Origin: Candidatus Delongbacteria bacterium
GTDB taxonomy: Bacteria > CAIWAD01 > BS150m-G50
Length of the DNA: 18,287 nt
NCBI GenBank assembly: GCA_016784425.1
Contig: JADHUQ010000022.1
Coordinates: 1-18,287, forward strand
Reading direction: 5' to 3'
The stretch's first letter is position 1; the number at the start of each line of letters is the position of its first letter. Position numbers and translations under genes: made by a program. This document shows, in pieces, positions 1 to 6,140 of the stretch. Under the pieces are notes generated by a model. It did no database searches, was not told where the DNA came from, and saw only the letters and a program-made list of their open reading frames with translations.

Positions 1-173
1 GCATAAGACCGCTGAGTCAACCGCTGCAGTTTATAGCAGAGGTGGAGTACCCTGCCGACACCTGTCCTGAAGCGATGGTAGTCCTTTCCGATGAAAATTC
101 TCTCTGGGGGGCTGACCTGTATTTCTACTATACAACCTGTCCCAGGTGTGCCAGAGAGCAGGGGAAAAGATGA
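1..173 (+). CDS. Unidentified protein, C-terminal end only (partial)
   Basis: The frame starting at base 3 is open to the TGA at 171-173 and gives 56 codons of plausible protein, including EVEYPADTCPEAMVVLSDEN, then WGADLYFYY and a CPRC pair close to the end. The gene begins upstream of the window. Its stop overlaps the ATG of the M28 peptidase gene at 170 (ATGA), the classic arrangement for translational coupling, so the frame is likely real rather than chance. The mix of acidic residues, a WGADLYFYY strand and a C-x-x-C suggests a small metal-binding or ribbon element. I do not recognise the family; a loose resemblance to DUF1963/YwqG-type proteins is only a guess. Confidence 0.55.
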   Translation, partial: IRPLSQPLQFIAEVEYPADTCPEAMVVLSDENSLWGADLYFYYTTCPRCAREQGKR

Positions 174-1390
174 AAACCGGTCAGCTCTTACAACAATGCA
201 ACTCGTACCTGAAACTGTTCTGTGAAGAGATATCTGAACGATCCGTGGGCAGTGAGGGCAACCGGAGGGCTACCCGCTTTTTTGAACAGGAGATCTCTTC
301 CTGCGGCTGGCAGACAGAGACAGAGGAATTTGACGCGATCGACTGGGAAGATGGCGGCGCGCAGCTTGTGGCTGGTGATGAGAGTTTTACGGTTCAAGTG
401 AGTCCCTACTCACTGGGTTGCAAGGTTGAGGCTCCACTGCTGGCAGCGGCCAGCCGGGCGGAATTGGAACGGCTATCAACAACCGGGAAGATACTGTTAC
501 TCTATGGCCCCATCACCAGAGAGCAACTCATGCCGAAGAATTTCCTGTTCTACAACCCCAGGGAACATCAGCAGATCATCGCCCTGCTGGAGCAGAGTGG
601 ACCGGCGGCGATCATCTGTGCCACCGGGCGTAACGCGGCTCTCGCCGGTGGGGTTTATCCGTTCCCCCTGATTGAGGATGGAGATTTTGATATTCCGTCG
701 GTCTTTATGACGGAGGATGAAGGGAAGCGGCTCCTGCCCCGGGCGGGAAGTACGGTCGCGCTGCAGTCGCAGTCTCGACGTATCCCCGGAAAAAGTTACA
801 ATGTTATCGCCAGAAAAGGGGAGCCATCAAACCAGCGTATTGTCATCACCGCCCATATCGATGCGAAGAAAGGTACCCCCGGTGCAATTGACAACGCTAC
901 CGGTGTCATAGTGCTGCTGTTGCTGGCCCGGCTGCTGGCAGATTACAGCGGAGACAGACAGCTTGAAATAGTGGCCCTGAACGGTGAAGACTACTATGCG
1001 GTTCCCGGACAGATGCTCTACCTCAGGCATAACCAGGATCATTTCGCTGAGATTATACTGAATATCAATATCGATGGTGCCGGGTATCTGGAAGGTAACT
1101 CGGCCTTTTCCTTTTACGGTTTACCTGGAGATATCAGAGAGCATACCGCTGAGGTAATGAACAGATTCGTGGGAATTGTGGAAGGGGTGCAATGGCAACA
1201 GGGGGACCATAGCATATTCACCCAGAATGGCTGTCCTGCCATCGCCGTCTCTTCGGAGTGGTTTACGGACAATATTGCCGAGCAGGAAAACACCCATACT
1301 TCCGCTGATAACAGTGCGATTGTTGACTCTAGCAAGGTTGTGGAAATTGCTGAAGCGCTGAATCTGCTCATCAGGAAATTAACACAATAA
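170..1390 (+). CDS. M28 family zinc aminopeptidase with PA-like insert
   Basis: Encodes 406 residues of a di-zinc exopeptidase of the M28 (aminopeptidase Y/S) type. Residues 229-241 (HID...GAIDNATG) supply ligands His229 and Asp241, with Asp231 as the supporting Asp. GED at 272-274 supplies the general base Glu273 and ligand Asp274, where many relatives have Glu-Glu. INIDGAGY gives Asp302, and NTHTSADN gives the last ligand, His376. DHSIFTQNGCPAIAV (346-360) is the usual pre-terminal strand. Residues ~100-195 look like the protease-associated domain many M28 enzymes carry. No signal peptide is visible, so it is probably cytoplasmic. I chose the ATG at 170, not the in-frame GTG at 146: an AGGGG ribosome site precedes 170 and the upstream gene ends there in an ATGA overlap. 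Substrate unknown; peptides are likely. Confidence 0.88.
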   Translation: MKTGQLLQQCNSYLKLFCEEISERSVGSEGNRRATRFFEQEISSCGWQTETEEFDAIDWEDGGAQLVAGDESFTVQVSPYSLGCKVEAPLLAAASRAELERLSTTGKILLLYGPITREQLMPKNFLFYNPREHQQIIALLEQSGPAAIICATGRNAALAGGVYPFPLIEDGDFDIPSVFMTEDEGKRLLPRAGSTVALQSQSRRIPGKSYNVIARKGEPSNQRIVITAHIDAKKGTPGAIDNATGVIVLLLLARLLADYSGDRQLEIVALNGEDYYAVPGQMLYLRHNQDHFAEIILNINIDGAGYLEGNSAFSFYGLPGDIREHTAEVMNRFVGIVEGVQWQQGDHSIFTQNGCPAIAVSSEWFTDNIAEQENTHTSADNSAIVDSSKVVEIAEALNLLIRKLTQ

Positions 1391-1476
1391 TGCCAAAGCG
1401 GATTATCTTGGTTATGACGCTGTGCACCGGACGGCAGTGAATTCTTTATGTAAAATCTACCTGCTTCGAGGATATC

Positions 1477-1908
1477 ATGATTTGTCCCCTGTGTAAAAAG
1501 CCGATGATCATCCTGGAAGATGACAATATCGAAATTGATTACTGTACCTCCTGTGAAGGTATCTGGCTGGATGCCAACGAGCTGGAGCTGCTCTTCGCTG
1601 ATGAAACCGCCTACAATAAAGTAATCGCTGCTGGTGAAGTTCTGGAAAAATCCAGTGAACGAAAGCGCCGATGCCCCGGCTGCCGGAAAAAAATGATTAA
1701 AATCCAGGTAGGCGGCGAGCAGCAGATTACCTACGATGCCTGCCCGCAGGGTGAGGGGATCTGGCTCGACAAGGGAGAATTGGACGGTATCCTGAAGTTT
1801 GGTCTTCCCGAAAGGGAGGGCATGGAAATACAGAGATTTCTCGGCACAATGTTCCAGAGCCCTGACAGTAAGGTCTCTGACGAATCTCCGGAAAGGAGCG
1901 ACCCATGA
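1477..1908 (+). CDS. Double TFIIB-type zinc-ribbon protein
   Basis: A 143-residue cytoplasmic protein with two zf-TFIIB-like (PF13453 type) ribbons. The first is canonical: Cys3, Cys6, Cys23 and Cys26 followed by the diagnostic EGIWLDANELE. The second repeats the layout (CPGC at 66-69, then ACPQGEGIWLDKGELDGIL). It has Cys89 but Gly92 where the fourth Cys would fall, and Glu93 where a ligand-like His is often seen. Two fairly charged linkers follow. Its TGA overlaps the ATG of lemA (ATGA, 1905-1908), so the two are very likely translated together, and the M48 peptidase follows five bases after lemA. The molecular role is unknown. Its fixed place upstream of LemA and a peptidase that also carries zinc ribbons suggests an accessory or regulatory partner of that membrane module (inference). 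Confidence 0.85.
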   Translation: MICPLCKKPMIILEDDNIEIDYCTSCEGIWLDANELELLFADETAYNKVIAAGEVLEKSSERKRRCPGCRKKMIKIQVGGEQQITYDACPQGEGIWLDKGELDGILKFGLPEREGMEIQRFLGTMFQSPDSKVSDESPERSDP

Positions 1909-2465
1909 CAACCGCCTTTTCTTTAATTTTACTCGCTGTCTTAGTTTTCGTCGTTGTCTTCGCCATCGGCCTTTACAACAATCTGGTCAGGTTTCGCAAC
2001 CAGGTGAAAAACGCCTGGTCCCAGATAGATGTCCAGTTGAAGCGACGTCACGACCTCATTCCCAACCTGGTTGAAACAGCCAAAGGATATGTGAAGCACG
2101 AGCGGGAGACTCTGGATAGTGTGACAAGGGCACGAAATCTCGCCAGTGGTGCCCAGGGGGCGGCACAGGCCTCCGAGGCGGAGTCACAGCTCAGTGGTGC
2201 CCTGGGGCAGTTTTTCCTCGTCGTGGAGAACTACCCCGATTTGAAGGCGAACCAGAATTTCCTGGCGCTCCAGGAGGAGTTGACCTCGACGGAAAACAAA
2301 ATCGGTTTTGCCAGGCAGTTTTACAACGACCAGGTCCTGGGGCTCAACAACCGGATTCAGATGTTTCCGAGCAGCATCCTGGCCGGCATGTTCAACTTCA
2401 GGGAGGAAGAATTCTTCGAGATCGAAAGTGCGGTCGAGCGGGAGACACCTGAAGTGAAGTTTTAG
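1905..2465 (+). CDS. lemA: LemA family membrane protein
   Basis: A 186-residue protein with one N-terminal membrane segment (about residues 5-24), then the LemA core. The hallmark block lies at residues 38-67 (AWSQIDVQLKRRHDLIPNLV, then ETAKGYVKHERE). A helical region follows, ending in NNRIQMFPSSILAGMFNF and an acidic tail. LemA proteins are single-pass membrane proteins with a mainly helical soluble domain, and their biochemical role is not settled. They occur repeatedly next to HtpX-type M48 peptidases, as here. The length is normal for the family. The start overlaps the stop of the zinc-ribbon gene, with a GGAG-type ribosome site inside that gene's 3' end (1891-1896). The next gene starts five bases downstream. 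This is clearly one operon. Confidence 0.93.
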   Translation: MTTAFSLILLAVLVFVVVFAIGLYNNLVRFRNQVKNAWSQIDVQLKRRHDLIPNLVETAKGYVKHERETLDSVTRARNLASGAQGAAQASEAESQLSGALGQFFLVVENYPDLKANQNFLALQEELTSTENKIGFARQFYNDQVLGLNNRIQMFPSSILAGMFNFREEEFFEIESAVERETPEVKF

Positions 2466-2470
2466 CTGAC

Positions 2471-3913
2471 ATGTGGGAACAGATTCGCGCCAATAAAAGA
2501 AACAGCTTCCTGCTGCTCTTCTTCATGGCCCTGCTGCTGGCAGGGCTGGGTTACGCCATTGCGGAAGTGTATGCGCCCGGTCATGGTGTCAGCGGCCTGG
2601 TCATCGCATTAACCCTCTGGGCTTTACTGGCGCTTATGAGTCTGTTCGGCGGCAGCAATATTCTGCTGCTGGTGAGTCACGCCCGGCAGGTCAGCCGGAC
2701 TGATGCGCCCCAGCTGTTCAATGTCGTTGAAGAGATGGCTATCGCCTCCGGTCAGCCGTTACCGAAGATCTATGTGATCGACTCGGAGGCCCCCAACGCT
2801 TTTGCCGCCGGTCGTAAACCGGAGAATTCCCTCGTTGCCGTAACCTCGGGTCTGCTCAAGAAATTGAACCGGGACGAGCTCCAGGGTGTAATTGCCCACG
2901 AAATGGCCCATATCGCCAACCGCGATGTGATGTATGTTACTATCGCCGGTATCCTGGTCGGCTCTGTGGTTCTGATATCCCAGATCTTCCTCAGGACCTT
3001 TATTTTTTCCGGGGGGGGTGGGCGCCGCTCCAGCAACAAATCCGGTGGTTCGGCCCAGGGGGTTTTTCTCATCCTCGCCCTGGTGCTGTCAATCCTGGGA
3101 CCGATCTTCGCCAGGCTCCTCTATTTTGCCCTTTCCAGAGAAAGGGAATATCTGGCTGACGCCAATGGTGCCCAGTTTACCCGCTACCCGGAAGGGCTCG
3201 CCTCAGCTCTGGAGAAGATCTCGAACGACACAGCCCCCCTGGAGGCGGCCAACAGCGTCACCGCACCGATGTACATTATCAATCCTCTGAAAAAAGCAGG
3301 GCGGGCAGCGCAAAACCTCTCCAGCACCCATCCCCCCATTCAGACCCGGATTCGTATTCTGAGAAGCATGGCGGGTGGTGCATCCCTGCAGAATTATAAC
3401 CAGGCCTGGCGGCAGGTTCTGGGCGACAAAGGGAACCTGATTCCCCCCGGCACCCTTAATTCCAGCCAGCCGGTTGATCTCCGTAAAACATCTACCATGG
3501 AACCGGATCAGGCGACAGCCAGGCGGCAGCAGGTGCAGGGTGTCAATGACCTCGTCGAGAAAATCAACAGGTACACTTTCCTGGCCTGTGCCTGCGGTCT
3601 GAAACTGAAAATCCCACCCGCTGTCAAAGAGAAGCAGCTCACCTGTCCCCGCTGTGGACGCCTGAATGAGCTCCCGGTAGCCGAACTTGCAGCCCTGGGT
3701 GCTATGGCTTCAAAACTGGGGGGAACCGGAAAAGGGACGCCGGGACCCGACCGACCACCAGCTGAGGATAGCCTGCGATTCGTGAGGAAGGAGAAAGGCT
3801 GGACCTCCTTCCAGTGTCGTTGTAACAACACCATCAGCCTGTCGCCAGCCTTTTCTGCCGACAAGACTACCTGTCGCAAATGCAAACGGACCATCGAGAT
3901 AGTAAATTCATAA
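2471..3913 (+). CDS. HtpX-like M48 membrane metalloprotease with two C-terminal zinc ribbons
   Basis: 480 residues. Two membrane segments (~12-32 and 42-66) precede the catalytic HEMAH motif at 143-147. Two more membrane segments (~155-175 and 197-220) follow. The third zinc ligand is Glu226 in EREYLAD, and HPPIQTRIRILR (288-298) is the standard end of the M48B domain. HtpX-type enzymes cleave misfolded or damaged inner-membrane proteins. Typical HtpX is near 290 residues. This one has an extra ~180, containing two C-x-C ... C-x-x-C ribbons: Cys373/375/392/395 and Cys449/451/468/471, joined by a Gly/Pro-rich linker (~417-431). The ribbons should face the cytosol and may sense metal or redox state, or recruit substrate (inference). 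There is little ribosome site of its own; translation is probably coupled to lemA, which ends five bases earlier. Confidence 0.92.
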   Translation: MWEQIRANKRNSFLLLFFMALLLAGLGYAIAEVYAPGHGVSGLVIALTLWALLALMSLFGGSNILLLVSHARQVSRTDAPQLFNVVEEMAIASGQPLPKIYVIDSEAPNAFAAGRKPENSLVAVTSGLLKKLNRDELQGVIAHEMAHIANRDVMYVTIAGILVGSVVLISQIFLRTFIFSGGGGRRSSNKSGGSAQGVFLILALVLSILGPIFARLLYFALSREREYLADANGAQFTRYPEGLASALEKISNDTAPLEAANSVTAPMYIINPLKKAGRAAQNLSSTHPPIQTRIRILRSMAGGASLQNYNQAWRQVLGDKGNLIPPGTLNSSQPVDLRKTSTMEPDQATARRQQVQGVNDLVEKINRYTFLACACGLKLKIPPAVKEKQLTCPRCGRLNELPVAELAALGAMASKLGGTGKGTPGPDRPPAEDSLRFVRKEKGWTSFQCRCNNTISLSPAFSADKTTCRKCKRTIEIVNS

Positions 3914-4045
3914 GTGGTTAATCGGCTGGAGCGGTGACTGGGAAAACAGTTGATATACTGGCCGGGAATATCAAACATCCATAATCCGATTCTGCAGTTC
4001 TTCCCGCAAAGATCACCGACTCAGTGTTCAGGCAAAAAAACAATT

Positions 4046-4214
4046 TTGAATAAAATCAGTAACGCTTTCATGGCGTTCAGTCAGGCAGCACCAGAGCATG
4101 CTCGGGCCTGGCAGGGAGGAGATCATCCATGCAGTACTGGTTGGCCTGCCGCCGGCCGGTCACAAAGTCACACAGGTTTTACCAGCCATTATTGAGGCCT
4201 GCGACTCTGACTGA
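4046..4214 (+). pseudogene. Decayed carboxymuconolactone decarboxylase/AhpD-like gene
   Basis: Two fragments in different frames resemble the two ends of a small CMD-family protein. Fragment one starts near the TTG at 4046 and reads NAFMAFSQAAPEHARAW, like the N-terminal helix of CMD/AhpD-like proteins. Fragment two, from 4116, reads EEIIHAVLVGLPPAGHKVTQ and then VLPAIIEACDSD, ending at the TGA at 4212-4214. This matches the family's C-terminal half (usually preceded by 'eaGat-REEI'). The middle, roughly 40 residues that hold the redox CxxC site, is absent, and a frame change lies between the pieces near 4113-4116. A catalytically meaningful product is therefore unlikely. The family call comes from motif recognition only. 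Confidence 0.6.
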
Positions 4215-4216
4215 AA

Positions 4217-4523
4217 TATCTGCGGAGGTGCTCCTGGCAGCTGCTCACCCATGAGATGGCTCACCGGCTCCACATCAGAATTCTGCATGGGGATGAAGAT
4301 GCCATGGGTCCGATCTGCTCTTCGATGGTTTTGCCATCCTGGCTGCCGGACAATTTGCCTTGGTAGAATTACCTGGCAGGTTGTGGATGAACTGGAAAGA
4401 GGGAACTACTGGAAGTATAGCGCAGTTATGAGTTACTTTTTGAAACGAATTTCCCTCCCGGAGTTGGTAAAGCGGGCTGGAGCTGGGAATTTCCAGGAAT
4501 GGCTGCAGCTGCAATCGGGATGA
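4217..4523 (+). pseudogene. Decayed gluzincin (HEMAH) metallopeptidase fragment
   Basis: Three reading-frame pieces join into one recognisable peptidase fragment. Piece one (frame of 4250) reads LLTHEMAHRLHIRILHGDED followed by AMGPI, with an HExxH zinc motif at 4250-4264. Piece two, after a frame change near 4313-4316, reads LFDGFAILAAGQFALVELPG; the FDGFA block sits where MA-clan peptidases have the third ligand in F-x-E-G-x-A, here Asp. Piece three, in the frame of 4251, reads VDELERGNYWKYSAVMSYFL, then KRISLPELVKRAGAGNFQEW, and stops at the TGA at 4521-4523. No N-terminal domain or start codon survives: the decayed CMD-like gene abuts directly. I read it as an MA-clan peptidase (peptidase MA-like/M1-like) pseudogene; the exact family is uncertain. 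Confidence 0.6.
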
Positions 4524-4617
4524 AAATTTTACCCGGGCAGCCGACTTCACCACAACCTGGTGACTGTTGGTGGATTCAGCGAGGGAGTAGATGTGGATTA
4601 CGACCAGGAGATAGTCA

Positions 4618-5361
4618 ATGACCAGTGATCCGGAAAAATCTGAGCTGAGAGGTGCAATACGGGACCGGTTTAAAAAGATAGCTAACTCCGCTGTGGGATT
4701 GAGCAGTGATACCGGCGGTTCTGAGCGTGCACGCACCTTCCAGTACGAAGAGATCATTATAGAGAGCGCCCCGCCCGAACTGTTCAACACCTTCTGCGGT
4801 GTTGGGAATCCCTTTGCTCCCGGCGCTATCGAGGCGGGCGAGGTGGTGCTGGATGTAGGTTGCGGATCCGGCCTGGACCTGTTCGTCGCCAGTCGCAAGG
4901 TTGGATCAACCGGCCGGGTTTTTGGCATAGACCTTACCCCGGAGATGGTGGCTCTTGCCACTGAAAATGTCCAACGCAGCGGTCTGGAGAATGTCGAGGT
5001 GCGTTTGGGCAGCTCGGAGGCGCTCCCTTTCGAGGATAACAAGTTCCAGGTGGCAATATCAAACGGGTTGTTCAACCTGTCTCCCGAAAAGAGAGAATCG
5101 TTCATGGAGCTGTGGCGTGTGCTCAAACCGGGTGGTCGATTGCAGTTCTCCGACATTATCCACATTGCTGACCCTCAAGGGGAAACCGCCGGCGGTACGG
5201 AAGCGTGGTCCAGTTGAATCAGCGGGGCGATCTCCGTGAGGGATCTGCTGGAGCTGCTGCAGGAAGTGGGATTTGTCGATGTCGAATGTCTCGGTGAAAC
5301 CGGTTATGAAACCTCCCCCACCACACGTGGGGCCACTTTCAGTGCGCGGAAACCGTTATAG
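4618..5361 (+). CDS. ArsM-like SAM methyltransferase, probable selenoprotein (Sec200 encoded by TGA 5215-5217)
   Basis: A class I Rossmann methyltransferase close to the ArsM/UbiE-like group. FNTFCGVGNPFAPG lies at 57-70. Motif I (VLDVGCGSG) lies at 77-85, the acidic loop GIDLTPEM at 103-110, NGLFNLSP at 149-156, and the post-motif VLKPGGRLQFSD at 168-179. The frame meets TGA at 5215-5217, then stays open to TAG at 5359-5361, giving 247 residues if TGA is read as selenocysteine. The context is EAWSS-[TGA]-ISGAISVRDLLELL, and ArsM-like relatives have W-x-x-C-[ILV]-[AS]-G-A there. That Cys is a catalytic, arsenic-binding one in ArsM. The 47 residues after the TGA (GFVDVECLGETGYETSP, TRGATFSARKP) are a normal family C-terminus. 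A SECIS-like hairpin follows directly. Terminating at 5217 would remove the conserved Cys and C-terminal lobe. Substrate unknown: arsenite or another soft metalloid or thiol is possible. Alternative: a Cys-to-stop mutation. Confidence 0.82.
5221..5249 (+). promoter_or_regulatory. Candidate bacterial SECIS hairpin
   Basis: Downstream of the in-frame TGA the RNA can fold as GAUC (5229-5232), bulged U5233, CC (5234-5235), loop GUGA (5236-5239), GG (5240-5241), GAUC (5242-5245). All six upper pairs are Watson-Crick. An outer AGC/GCU clamp (5221-5223 with 5247-5249) is possible across an asymmetric internal loop. A bulged U just below a two-pair apical stem, and a loop that begins with GU, are the features SelB reads in the E. 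coli fdhF element. The first loop G lies 18 bases after the TGA, inside the spacing typical of bacterial SECIS elements (about 16-37 nt). The fold was found by eye; no energy was computed. Confidence 0.65.
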
Positions 5362-5512
5362 AGCTGGTTGAGCGACAGCGCACAGTTGCATTTGAACTGC
5401 AGCATCCGGTGAGTTCCAGTGTTCAAGGTACGGTGACGCATTGTTTGGATCAGTTAGATGATTTACGCCATCCCTTTTAGAATTGCCTCAACAGAAATTG
5501 ACTGGAGGAAAG

Positions 5513-5917
5513 ATGATTACCTTCGATCTTAATTGGATTGCCATCGGTCTCTGCGTGGTCGCAAACATGGTTATTGGTGCCTTGTGGTTCGGCCCGCTGT
5601 TCGGCAGGCGCTGGATGAAAGAACTGGACCTGAAGAAGGAGTTTATCGAAAGCGGTCAAATGTGGAAGTCATATGTGATCGCAGTTGTCAACTCGGTGCT
5701 GATGGCGTTTGTACTGGCGCAGGTGATTGTCTGGACCGGGGTGACCGGTATTACAGGGGGATTGCTGTTGGGTTTGCTGATGTGGGCAGGATTTACAGGA
5801 TTTGCCTTCGCGGTTAATCACGCCTTTGAAGGGCGATCCGCTCAACTCTGGTTTATAAATTCCGGTATGTACCTGGTGGGTCTGCTGGCAATGGGTGTCA
5901 TTCTGACTGTTGTCTGA
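5513..5917 (+). CDS. DUF1761 family four-helix membrane protein
   Basis: A 134-residue, very hydrophobic protein with four predicted membrane segments at about 8-28, 53-75, 80-102 and 112-132. The family-like pattern is WIAIGLCVVANMVIGALWFG near the start, then an amphipathic loop with GRRWMKEL, then GFAFAVNHAFEGRSAQLWFI before the last helix. DUF1761 proteins have no established function. I chose the ATG at 5513 because GGAGGAAAG directly precedes it (GGAGG at 5504-5508); the longer frame from a TTG at 5483 has no such site. It lies 151 bases after the end of the extended methyltransferase frame, so a shared transcript is possible but not evident. Confidence 0.85.
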   Translation: MITFDLNWIAIGLCVVANMVIGALWFGPLFGRRWMKELDLKKEFIESGQMWKSYVIAVVNSVLMAFVLAQVIVWTGVTGITGGLLLGLLMWAGFTGFAFAVNHAFEGRSAQLWFINSGMYLVGLLAMGVILTVV

Positions 5918-6140
5918 GAGTGCAGGTCGCAGTGCTCCGGCATACGACGCTTTTCGAAAGCTGCGGGAGTAGCAGGCTGATCGATCAAGCGGATATATAG
6001 TGTTCAACGATGAACTGGTGACCTGACGACAGTTCAACCGGGGTCTGGATATTCGCTGCTCGGATTATCCAGTGAGAAAGGATTTGAGATGCCATCCAGA
6101 CAGTTCACACAGGTTTCCAGGCTCAACAGGAGAGTGGGTA

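Larger units (their letters stand above)
3914..4617. other. 704-base gap without an intact gene; gene graveyard
   Basis: Between the M48 peptidase and the methyltransferase there is no intact reading frame with coding character. The left part (3914-4045) shows nothing I recognise. The middle (4046-4523) holds the two decayed genes described separately. The right part (4524-4617) carries only the ribosome site of the methyltransferase (CAGGAGATA, ending near 4613). No inverted repeats, transposase pieces or integrase pieces are visible, so the decay looks like simple deletion and frameshifting rather than insertion of a mobile element. Confidence 0.6.

Noticed and set aside
1114..1911. Long minus-strand open frame (265 codons) across the M28 and zinc-ribbon genes
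   Set aside because: It lies antisense to two genes with clear motifs, has no recognisable domain and spans the gap between them; it is an antisense artefact of codon bias.
4275..5165. Minus-strand open frame (296 codons) opposite the methyltransferase
   Set aside because: The plus strand carries recognisable methyltransferase and peptidase motifs; the minus frame is low-complexity Ser/Pro/Arg-rich sequence with no family signal.
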